This document shows positions 23,473 through 33,103 of a stretch of DNA of 64,000 nucleotides, in pieces (positions within the stretch are counted from its first letter, which is position 1; each line of letters starts with the position of its first letter). The notes beneath the pieces were generated by a model. It searched no databases. It saw only the letters and a list, made by a program, of their open reading frames with translations, and had not been told where the DNA came from. This DNA is from Talinum fruticosum (taxonomy: Eukaryota; Streptophyta; Magnoliopsida; Caryophyllales; Talinaceae): positions 4,396,001 through 4,460,000 of the forward strand of contig JAITYX010000033.1 in the NCBI GenBank assembly GCA_021018815.1, read 5' to 3'. Made by a program: the position numbers and the translations under genes.

Positions 23473-25004
23473 TAGAAGTTTTTCGTGGAAACGTTAGCTC
23501 TTTTGTTAACAAAGAGACAGAGACAGTGTTCCGAGTCAAACAACGAGGTCGAAAAGTTTGGACTCGAAATGCTATCACGAATAAACAAGCAAGTCAAGCA
23601 GGAGTAATATGCCTGTCTCGAGTCTAGAATGAACTCGTAAAGATAACACTTAGAAATTACGTGGAAACCCTCCTAGGGCAGAAAACCACGGACCGTGTCA
23701 ATCCGAGCACGAAGTCAAATCCACTATTTTGAGTCCACAAAATACCGTGAACTCGATCGAACCCGAGTTGCTCCCTTAGACAACTCTATACAAGTTTTCC
23801 TAGACTCGAAATTCCCTTATCTCGATCTAGTACTTCCTAGCCGAGATAACCCTTACAGCTAGGGACAACTAAGCCGAGTAAACCCTTACAGCCTTAGTCA
23901 AGGGACCTTACAGAGAAAGTAAGAAAGTGTTTGTAATCGAGTACAAAACCTTACAACTCGTAAAGTAAAGAATTACAGAGTGGGAGTTGTAAGTAGAAGA
24001 TTGAAAATAAATACAATGACTTTGCTCAAGTACGCGTATTAGCAATGAGTTCGGCTCGTCAATCTTCAAGTCTTGTGAGGTGGCTTCTATTTATAGATGA
24101 CCAGGCGAGTAGCCGTTATCCTCATCTCGCCGACCGAGAGTCCTCTGTGACCGTTGATAGAAGCTTTCGAGTCACTCAAAAGTATCCGTTGTAATGTGAA
24201 CGTTGGACAACCGCTTAACTCTCTCGAAGTCCCAAAACCATTGGTAGTGTCTCGAAGGATAAGGTGGAAACCACCTTTAAGCTTGGCGTTCCAGTTTTCC
24301 AGATTTAGAAACGACATGCCTCGACACTATCTTTGGGGCTGGAGTAGAGAAGGTGAAAAGCCATGTCTCGCTGGTGATTTGACGTTCAAGCTTCTGATTA
24401 CTTTGTGGTTTGAAAAATGTGTATCCTCGATTGAATAACCTACAAAAGTAAATCAATTTTGGTTCTCAAAGTATAAAATACTTTGGTCCAAGGTTAGACA
24501 CGGATAATAAAATAATTATGATGATTAAATAACTAATTATCCGAGTTAGAAGACAAGTGGAATTTTCCGAGTCTAATAACAATGATACTCGGAATTCCAT
24601 CCGACTTAGTCTAAGCGATAGATCAAGTTCCGTAAAGAATATCGAGTGAGATAACTTGATATAGACTAAGTATGAAACAGACTAGAGGTACCGACTCTAA
24701 CGAAATAGAGCTTATAATCGAAGTAAGATTCTGAGTGCGAAAAGATGAAATACTAGTCTATTCAATCTGCGATAAATTTGAGTGATGCTTGGACTCGTAA
24801 CGAGACCCGGTTTTCGAGTCACTTACGTAAAAGCAAGAAATATAAGAAGTAAAAGCTGTATCACTTAGAGAAGATACCATTTTACTCAAAGAAGTTTCGA
24901 GATACAGAGAATGCCTTGGAATCAAAACTTTATAAGTATGAGATGGTTATACCTGATTTATTTAATGCAACTCAAAAATGCGTTGAGAAGCGTCCGAGTC
25001 TTCA
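23465..25004 (-). repeat. inverted second LTR of element 2
   Basis: 1,540-bp reverse-oriented LTR ending CGAGTCTTCA (LTR start) at 25004, where LINE sequence resumes. Its arm length matches the forward LTR (1,541 bp), but the two differ by many substitutions. It is closest by eye to the solo LTR at 6923-8494. TATA box on the minus strand at 24088-24095. There is no polypurine tract beyond 25004, so this edge is the outer end of the insertion. Confidence 0.85.
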
Positions 25005-25428
25005 TTCAACTTTATCTCGGATTCAACATCCTCGGCTACAATCTTCATGAATTTCATCTCTCATCCCTTTGTGGAGGGATATAGCTCAATTTATGCCCAG
25101 CGTTGCAAAATTTAGTGATATGAAAATGGTCCTAGACAGAAGATCTCGGCATACCCGTAGTGTTGTTTTCAATTGCTCGAAGGGTTGAAAGTTCTTTGGG
25201 TATAAGGAATTCTTGGTCGCTCCGAGTTAGGGTATCCAATAGCTCGCGATGAAGCCACAAACCCCTAAGAATTCAAATCCGCAGTGTTGGAATTCCCATA
25301 ATCTTGCAAATTAGTTTGTCCGTTGGTTGGCGAGCTCGTGGTGGCTTCGCAGCCGAGTCTTCTTCGGTCGCCCCCGTTTCGTCATAGTGTCTTAACCAGA
25401 GAGAAAAATGCACAAAATCATCCAATCC
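25005..25428 (-). pseudogene. LINE 5' end with start of ORF1
   Basis: On the minus strand an ATG near 25378 opens MTKRGRPKKTR, an AT-hook-like start. After a stop and shifts, LLDTLTRSDQEFLI, KLSYIPPQRDE and KIVAEDVESEIKL follow, the N-terminal half of a plant LINE ORF1. The sequence stops at 25005 and resumes in frame at 14218 (LLVACYVLGA), placing the copia insertion inside ORF1. The 5' untranslated stretch is short (about 50 bp), and the likely target duplicate follows at 25429-25441. Confidence 0.75.
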
Positions 25429-25574
25429 AATTATCCTTATTAATAGTTCATTTGGGATCCCAAATAATATCATTAAAATCCATCATACCTATGCAAACCT
25501 TTTTGCTCCCATGCAACTCCATTATCTTTCTATACTTATAACCCAAAGTCACGACTTAGCTTTGATACAAATTC
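25429..25574 (-). mobile_element. chromovirus A leader with degenerate tRNA primer site
   Basis: Immediately inside the LTR at 25575, the minus strand reads GAATTTGTATCAAAGCTAAG, a decayed match to the initiator tRNA-Met primer site. About 110 bp of leader follow before LINE sequence begins at 25428. No gag frame remains; the rest of this element may lie left of the LINE (9989-10016 may be a fragment). Confidence 0.6.
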
Positions 25575-28388
25575 TGTAATGCCCCAATATTATCACTATA
25601 TAAAGCACACTTATTGAAAAAATGTATGATAAGAAGGCAACAAAAACTACATCATATTAGGGCGTTATCTGTCGTCCCTCCTCGAGAGACTAGGCTAGCA
25701 TTAATATAGGACGACATGATAATCGTTTTAATTTACATCAAACATTGCATTTAAAATCCTACAACATCATACCCATATTTACATAATTTAAACCACCAAA
25801 CATGAGTGCATTCTCCTCAAAATACATTATGGCATTTAACAATTTTACCATCAACAGGAATAAGTTCCGGAACTTCGTAACCAAAACCAACCATCAAAAT
25901 CCAACCATATAATACTCAAGAATAAAAACCAAAGTACGATCAACTGTTACGAGTCAACATTTCCTAATTCCTTTGCTCCCCTCACTTCCTGTTGAACATT
26001 AACATGCTTTTCTTTCTCTAAAACATTTGAGAAAACATAAAAAAAAAAGAATGAGCCATAGGCCCAACACGTTACCCTTGTACAAGTAAAAATATATTTT
26101 ATAAGAGTCAATGAGACCGCGCAGCTTATTTGAAGTCAGTTTCAAAAGTTATTTACATGTAAAATTGTAATAAATTGACTATACATAACTTAATGAAATA
26201 GTTTAGGACCCATTTATGTGAGTTCATCATATGTACTAGGATCTGTATAAACAATTCATTTATCTTTATCGATCAAGGATGGCCCCGTAAACTGTGAACT
26301 GTGAATCGTGATCTGTATTCGTGATCGTGATCGTGAGTTGTGAAGTGGGTCCAAATTATTTGTATGATCAAAACTGTAAACTCATTAATAAAGATAAATA
26401 TTTCGAAAAGGTACAAGTAATAACGTACCTTTTTATGCATTTTCACTCCCTACATAGGCTTCTTGATTACCACGTTTGTGACACTGTCCGTGTGTAGAGC
26501 AAGACTTTTATAAGTCATATGTGTTTAATAAGTCATCAAGATTACCTATACACTTTGTATTCTTGAACTCTTGTTACGAAGCTAACCATTTTCCTTGTCA
26601 CTCTTAAAGGCCTTCATGTCTGTTTACTTAGTTAATTATTAATGAATCCCTTCGACAACTTTATGCTTTCCAATAAGTTCTATGACTTATATCCAACATT
26701 TTTGATACATATAGCCTATATAATGCTCTATGACTTAAGTGATTCATAGTTGAACTATAAAATCTATTAAACATGTTAGAATTGTGTCCTTTTGATAAGT
26801 TGGAGAGCACACCTCATGTGCCCCATGGACCCATTAAATCCATCTTGGTACTATAAAAACAACCATCATAACTTCTCATTTAGAACTAATAGATTATTAA
26901 AGTTATATCCAAGACTTAATACTCCAATAACCCCTTGTCACCGTATCTACGCAAGTTGGTTTCACTAGACAATGTTTATAATAAACTAGACCTCTTCGCT
27001 AACGATTCATATCATATATTCATTTCTCACTTGTCATAATCCATGACGAAATAATTAAGCAAACTTCCTATTTCCTTTTCATTGTATTTGGCTATGGAGT
27101 ATTATATCACAAAACTTTACAAGTCTATTAATTAACCTATAATACAAATACATCATCATTTCAACCCATCATTATCACGTAATACTTACATTCCGTGGAA
27201 CTCTTACTCAATCATTTTAGCTTAAATATATTTTAAAATTAATTGTTGTATCACTCAAAATACCACATGTTATTCCAACAACATTATTTACTCTATACAA
27301 GTTTTATGCCGTACCCAAATTAATTTCTCCAAGCTTTAATCTCATTCAACTAACAACCACATTTTATAGAAATTAGCTATGTAATTCAATTACTCTTCCT
27401 CTCAAATTCAAGCATGACCAAGAACCACATACTTATCAAATGAATTTCAGCAAACCACATAATTACCTAATTAAATCACACTAAAACGACCTCAAATCCA
27501 ATTAAACTTTCAAATATATTTCCTTCTTTTTTTTTTCAAGGATTAACATAACTTAATCTTGATTAATGCACTTCCCTTGTAAGCTTTTATAACTTGAACA
27601 ATAATTAACACAACCAAGTAATCCATTCATGTTCCTATAGAAAATTACACATGAATTTTCACAATTATGAATAACCCAAACTATTTTCCAATACCAATTT
27701 AACACATAACAAATCCTAAATCTAATGTCACATATATCAATATTTCAATACTCCCCAAAGTTCATCCAAATCCACCACAACCAATTCAAAACTCACATTT
27801 ATTTGTCTAATTACTCAATTATAACATAAATTTGTCATAAAATTGCTTAAAATTGACGATTTTAGAGATATACCTCAAAAGGGTTTAGAGGTGAAATTGG
27901 GTGGTGCAAGATCCTATGGTGGAGTTGGGTTGTAGGATGGTGGCATTGGCGTCGGACGCCGGCCAGAGGGCAAAGGAAAGCATCCAGGGGTAGCCCCGTC
28001 CCGACGGGGCAACAGCGAATCGCAGGGCGTGAACAACCCTTGCTGGCCCGAGATAGGGAAGGGGAGAAAGAAAACCGCTGGAGGCGCAGACTCAGCGGAA
28101 GCTACTTGGCGGTGACAGGGCCGGGACTCGCTGGCTGCCAGTGGTGGCAATGAGGGGTAGGGAAGATGGGAAGTTGAGATAGAGATGAAATGGTGTTTGC
28201 TTATATTATAACCCCCTCCTTTTCACCGATATCCCGATGTTTCTAGCATCTCCTTTCCCTTTCTTTTTCTTTTTCTTCTTTTGTTTGTCTTATAAATTCT
28301 AATATCTCCATATCTTCTTACTATTGATTTTACCACATGGTTAAATATGTAACCACACATTTGGTAGAATTTTACTTTGTTGTTTATT

Positions 28389-28461
<73 letters not shown>

Positions 28462-28713
28462 TTCACCCTTGCATATTATTATCTTAAATTAATCGGGTTT
28501 GAAACAAACTTTTTCTATTATTCAAAAATATATACATTTCTTCATGCAAATTTAATTTGAATGAATTACTCATTACTATTTACGATTGTCAAATTTGTTC
28601 GAATCTATTATTTCTGTTTCGAGTTTTGCATGCCTCACTACTCTTAAGCAATATTAAGGCAATAAAATATAAATTTTAAGTAATTAAATAAGATTAACTT
28701 TCGGGGTCTTGCA
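25575..28713 (-). repeat. long LTR (3.1 kb) of chromovirus-type gypsy element A
   Basis: On the plus strand it starts TGTAATGCCCC and ends GGGGTCTTGCA. A primer site lies on one side (25558-25570) and a polypurine-like tract (CCCCCTAAAATAAGG read in reverse, 28714-28733) on the other. It is mostly AT-rich and non-coding, with an isolated GC-rich block at 27914-28150 and an AT microsatellite. Size and termini suit Tekay/Del-like chromoviruses. The minus-strand frame in the GC block (78 codons) looks like chance coding in GC-rich LTR DNA. No gene seen. Confidence 0.65.
28394..28457. repeat. (AT)n microsatellite
   Basis: About 64 bp of uninterrupted AT dinucleotide repeat within the long LTR. 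Confidence 0.95.
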
Positions 28714-28859
28714 TTCTTCCCCCTAAAATAAGGTTTGTCCTCAAAGCCGTGATATCTATAACATACATTTGGAATAGTTATGAAAAACAAGTTTACGTTT
28801 CGTGTGTTGTGCTTCATATAGCTTCAAAACTCCATGTTGGATTTGCTTTGATTTGACAT
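28714..28859 (-). other. polypurine tract and short internal piece of a chromovirus
   Basis: On the minus strand CCTTATTTTAGGGGGAAGAA abuts the LTR, the same form as the tract at 33086-33103. Beyond it are about 125 bp without coding sense before copia LTR sequence starts near 28860. Because the LTR also has a primer site on its other side, it is shared by two internal regions. Confidence 0.55.
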
Positions 28860-29159
28860 AGAACATGAAGTCGAAGCGAGTTTATGCACATTACGGTGAA
28901 TGTTTGAATATGCAACATATCCGAGTGTTGTCCGAGTGACTCGAAGACTGTGTACGAACGAGTATGCTTTCTTAGTCGATCGGAATCAAGTGAGAACATA
29001 TACAATGGTTCACGTATCCCACGAAAAGATTCTATATCACTCGAAAAGTTTCTAAGACACTTAGAATGACTTGTAATCAAAACCTTATAAGAGATGAAGT
29101 CTTATACCCGATTCCTTGACGAAACTCGGAATGATTTATATGTAAAGTCCGAGTCTTCA
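28860..29159 (-). repeat. 3' LTR fragment of element 3
   Basis: The plus strand ends GTCCGAGTCTTCA at 29159 (LTR start). By eye it is closest to the solo LTR at 38686-40199, sharing CGAGTTTATGCAC and GTCGATCGGAATCAAG blocks. The remaining ~1.2 kb of the LTR is absent. Confidence 0.8.
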
Positions 29160-29176
29160 ATCTCCCCCTTTTGATG
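29160..29176 (-). other. polypurine tract of element 3
   Basis: Minus strand ATCAAAAGGGGGAGAT followed by the LTR start TGAAGACTCGG; the best preserved copy of the family tract. A second purine tract (GGCAAGGGGGAGAAT) is at about 29583-29597. Confidence 0.85.
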
Positions 29177-29682
29177 AAAGGTATTCCATACTTAGACAGA
29201 AACTTTGTTAGTGATATAGATCTGATTTTTCATCCTTTCTCAAAGGGTAAGTCGGAAAAATATAATAGAATTGTATTGAGTAAATAAAGTGAATGAAACT
29301 TAGATTCTATCGGAGCGAATAAGCTGAGATTGCATAAAGAAGAGCTAAAATATCGAGAGAGAAAAAATACTGAGGAATAGAGCAATGATAGACTGAATTG
29401 AACTCGAAGTAATAAACTATGAAATAATTGCTTCAAGTAGTAAACTTAGAAATATTTGCAACTCGAAGGCATTAAACAAGATTATTAATGAAATTTCATT
29501 ATAATTTTAACTAAAAAGTTACACAAAAGAGGGTGAGAGAAACTCCCCTAAACAAGACAACAAAACAAATTTTTCTAACTATTCTCCCCCTTGCCTTTCA
29601 GAGAAAATAAAAAGAGGAAGAATGTATCAAGTAGATACAGATTTGATGTCCGGATAAAAAAATGTGAAAATAGAAAAAAAAA

Positions 29683-31311
29683 TTAAGATGGAGGAGATGA
29701 AGCGAGCCTAAGTCGAGGATGGTGGACGAGCGATGACGCTTTCGTTGATATGATCCGGAAGATGTTCACGAACGAGGCGGGGCAGCACCGGATCTCCGGA
29801 ATGGGCTCAACTCCGAGTGGCCGACCCGTAACTAGGTCATCCAGAGGCTCATCTTCCTGGAACTCGACCGATAGAGGGGTGTGCTCAAGCTAACCGATCG
29901 CCGACCGACCGTGGTCGGCAGGGTCTTCCGACCTACTCGGACTACTATCCGAGCCGATCTTTTCGGTTGAGGTTCCGGAGCACCTTGGCCCTCTCGTTGT
30001 TGCTGCCGCTACTTGTTCCGCTTCCTTATCCCCTTCCTCGAGTGGAGCCGCCTCGGCCACGAGCTCTTCTTCTTCTTCTTCTTCTTCTTCTCCTTCTTCT
30101 CCCTCTTCGGAGGAGGATTTGGCTGGACTCGAGGATTCTTCGGATGTATCCGAGTCGACTTGATCCTGAGCCGCTTTGGAGCGTCGTTGCTGAAGGAGCT
30201 CAATTAGCTCCCTCTCGCTCCTTAACCAGTGCCTTCATCTCGAGAAGCACGTCTTGTTGCTCTCGAATTTAGGATTGAGCTATTTTCTAGTTAATGGTAA
30301 TAGACTGAAGGACGAGTCTTGAATGACCGGAGGGTGTCCTTGAACTCGGTGGACATCGAGGAAAGCTTGTCCATGATAGCGGAGGACAAGGTAGAAGAAA
30401 GAATATGAGAAACACTCGAGGTGGAGGCACCCCTAGTTGGAGGAGGTAAAGAGAGAGTGGGCTGAGTCCGAGTCCGAGGTGGAGAAGGGGGCCTCCGTTC
30501 GAGCTATGAACCCGGACACCTGGTTGGGTCTCCTGGTATCCACACCCAAGGAGTTCCTTTTGCCAATGACAATGACAGCCTTAGAAACCGCGTTAGGATC
30601 CGAGGGAAGAGGAACTTTGAATTGTTTGAAGATGAGGGTGAGAAGAGCCCCGAAATGAAGTGCGGTGTTCTTCTTGTTCTATGTCCGAGTAGGCACAACT
30701 ACCATTTGCTCGACTATTACAGGAAAAAGGTCTACTTTGTAGTCCTCGAGGATGTCGTACAAAGCTTTGAGATACTTGGAGTTGGGGTTCTCCTTGCTAG
30801 AATGCTGCGAGAAGAAAGTTCTCATCAGCAGAAAATAAAGAAGGCGAGCTTCTAATTTGAGTTGGGTCACAAAGAAGTTTTTGCGTGACCCAAGGAATTC
30901 TTTAGCGTACTTCTCAAAAAATTATCAACAACCTCGTTGAAAGGTATGGGGTTGCTATTTAAGAACATAGAAGATACTTTAAAGAGGCGATGGAAAACAG
31001 AGGTGTTGGTGCGAACGGTTATATTTTGAACTCTTGAGGTGAGGATACCCTCGGAGCTAGAAAGATTGGTGTAGAACTCAGAAATGAGTTCTAGGTAAAT
31101 GAAGTCACCGAAACAGAGGAAATTGTAAACCCCTGTTGATTTGATATGGGCCAACCACGAAAACTTGGTGGTTAGGAAGAATTTGTCATCCAACATAAGG
31201 TGTTGGGTGACAATAGGTTTTGAAGGAGTTGAGGGGCCTTCTTAGCTTTTAGTATGGGGTTTCTTGGTTGCGAGAACCAAGAAAGTCGAGGTGGGAACCT
31301 CTTTTTGGCAT
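29683..31311 (-). pseudogene. 3' accessory ORF of copia element 3 (best preserved N-terminus)
   Basis: Starts at ATG (31311-31309, MPKRGS) as in element 1. An uninterrupted 109-codon frame (31196-30867) has MLDDKFFLTTKFSWLAHIKS, FYTNLSSSEGILTSRVQN and ITVRTNTSVFHRLFKVSS. A further frame holds SSKENPNSKYLKALYDILED. The order resembles the 'putative plant transposon protein' domain (an EFYANL-like motif, then a VR-containing strand, then a helical half). A Ser/Pro-rich middle and a Glu/Lys repeat (CTT/CTC-rich, about 30060-30115 on the plus strand) follow, ending at TAA. A few stops and shifts break it. No secretion signal seen. Confidence 0.62.
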
Positions 31312-31579
31312 GTTTGATATGGAAAAGAGAGAAAGAGAGATGAACTTTTGTGAAAGAGAAGGAGAGAGAAAGAGATAGCTCTACGAAAGTGAGCGGAAAA
31401 AGAAAAATAAAAGAGTAGAAGGAGAGAGCCGAGAGTGACAGAGCTTACTTGAGATGAACTTTACTTAGCTTGAGAGCGACGAGAATTTCTTTGATCGCAG
31501 AGAGCTTGCTCGGGTTCAAGTAATTGAGAGAGTGAAAGTAAGTAGAGAGTAAAATAATGAAATGAAGGAAAAGAGATGC

Positions 31580-31587
31580 TATTTATA
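31580..31587 (-). promoter_or_regulatory. internal TATA box before the accessory ORF of element 3
   Basis: Minus strand CTCTATAAATAGCATC, about 270 bp before the accessory ATG at 31311, followed by a pyrimidine-rich leader. Same position and context as in elements 1 and 2. Confidence 0.5.
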
Positions 31588-31979
31588 GAGAAATAATCGT
31601 CCTTCGTAATTCGTTATGACTCGGCTCTTCAACGGTCACCTCAAACCGGTGTAACTGTTCTGCTATTCAACGGTTAGAATTCCAGCGATTGTCTCTCAAT
31701 GACTAGTTGTCCGATCGATGCGCGCGAGAGAGAGATAGAAAAAGAAAGATTTTAAAAGAAATTTCTGAAATTCTTCATTGATGTAGAGATGATTTCGAAG
31801 TTTGATGTCCATTTTTCTCAAAATCCGAGTCCGACTCGGTTAAGTTTCCGACTTAGAAACCACAAACAACAAATAACTATCAGCTCAGTATCACTGGTTC
31901 AACCGAACTAACGGCTATTAAAGAAAGTAAGCACACAACACACAATCATGCAAAGTAATTTTATTCAGAAAAGCACATA

Positions 31980-32432
31980 ATTATGCATTAATCATGTCAA
32001 GCTCATTCCTTATAAAGCAAAAAATGATCCTCACTAAGTGGCTAAGTAAAGATATCAGTTAATTGAAGATTTGTAGGAATGAATTCAAGTTCAATATCAC
32101 CCTTTTCATAATGATCTCTTAGAAAATGATACCTAACCTCAATATGTTTTAGTCTTTGAGTGCTTGAACTGGATTCTTGATGATGCTGATTGCACTTTGA
32201 TTATCACACTTGATTGGAATTGATTTGAATGAAAGTCCAAGATCCCTCAAGTGTTGCTTTATCCATAAAATCTAAGCACGAGCATGCTCCAGCTACAATA
32301 TACTCAGCTTCAGCAGTTGATACGAGATATTGAGTTTTGCTTCTTTGAGTGCCAAGATATCGGGATTGACCCGAAACTTGGCAGGCTCCTGAAGTGCTCT
32401 TTCTATCAACTTTGTACCCAGCATAGTCAACA
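31980..32432 (-). pseudogene. copia RNase H end of pol, element 3
   Basis: The minus frame carries VDYAGYKVDRKSTSGACQ, then an AEAEYIVAGAC block and CDNQSAI-equivalent sequence near 32200, ending with a FTK/PL-like terminus near 32040. It is broken by frameshifts. The chromovirus B LTR begins immediately upstream of VDYAG at 32433. Confidence 0.85.
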
Positions 32433-33085
32433 TGTAATGCCCCCAAAACCCATAATCACCAGTTTAGTCATAATGACTGACTAACTAGTAATTAGCGCAG
32501 CTGAAAAGAGAATTAGAAGCGTTACGCCGCTCTTTAACAAGAGCAAGGCAACTACCTAGTTAACATACAAACATAACTTATTAGGTTGAGATTAATAATA
32601 TGTAGGACGCTCAACTTATAACAACATAACGGGTAACAAGTTATCAAGCACCCTCATGACTATAACTTATTAACCAAAGCATACACGACTCCCACGCATC
32701 ACGTTCTTGACTATCACTGTGAGCCTCTAAGTCTTGATGACCAAAATGAACTCGTCTATTTTTCTCTGCATTACCCTTACCTAAAACAAAACAGAGAAAA
32801 ACATTTCGAAATAATGAGCTGGAGCTCAAGCACGTCTATCCATGTACTGTAAATAATTTATATGAAGATGTATTGATTTGAGCGCATGCATTTCAATTCA
32901 TTTATTTATGTATTTTTGGCCATGCGTCGTTATCATCATTTGAGTCCTGTAACACATAATATGGTTATTTGCACAAGTATATAATATACATGATAATAAG
33001 GAATGAAAGTGTCAATTGAAGTGCACGCGCTCATTAATATTTATTAATCTTTATTGATGTATTGGATTAAGGTTGGGGCATTACA
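32433..33085 (-). repeat. 3' LTR of chromovirus B
   Basis: 653 bp with inverted ends TGTAATGCCCC and GGGGCATTACA, adjacent to a polypurine tract at 33086-33103 (minus strand CTTATTTTAAGGGGGAAAAC). It is inserted in the RNase H of copia element 3. The neighbouring CAACA (32428-32432) is the candidate target duplicate; the far copy was not found because the 5' end is lost. Confidence 0.82.
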
Positions 33086-33103
33086 GTTTTCCCCCTTAAA
33101 ATA

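Larger units (their letters stand above)
14224..25004 (+). mobile_element. Ty1-copia (Sirevirus-like) element 2, rearranged, inserted in the LINE
   Basis: 10.8-kb element with a primer-binding-like site at 14232, gag, pol, the 3' accessory ORF, a polypurine tract at 21899, a forward LTR (21912-23452) and then a second LTR in inverted orientation (23465-25004) joined tail to tail. The 5' LTR is missing: the LINE is followed within about 10 bp by the primer site. The right edge joins the LINE through an LTR start rather than an LTR end. Joining 14218 to 25005 restores the LINE ORF1 reading frame, so the edges are well placed. Confidence 0.85.
28860..32432 (-). mobile_element. Ty1-copia (Sirevirus-like) element 3, truncated at both ends
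   Basis: Minus-strand relative of elements 1 and 2: the RNase H end of pol (32432-31980), an internal TATA box, the 3' accessory ORF (31311-29683), a polypurine tract and only the first ~300 bp of the 3' LTR. The pol side is cut by chromovirus B at 32433, and nothing upstream of RNase H was found beyond that insertion. Confidence 0.85.

Noticed and set aside
25600..27880. Search for genes in the AT-rich part of the long LTR
   Set aside because: No frame above ~60 codons with recognisable content; uniform AT-rich non-coding DNA.
27914..28150. 78-codon Pro/Ser-rich minus frame
   Set aside because: Sits in an isolated GC-rich block of a long LTR; no similarity recognised and no other exon.
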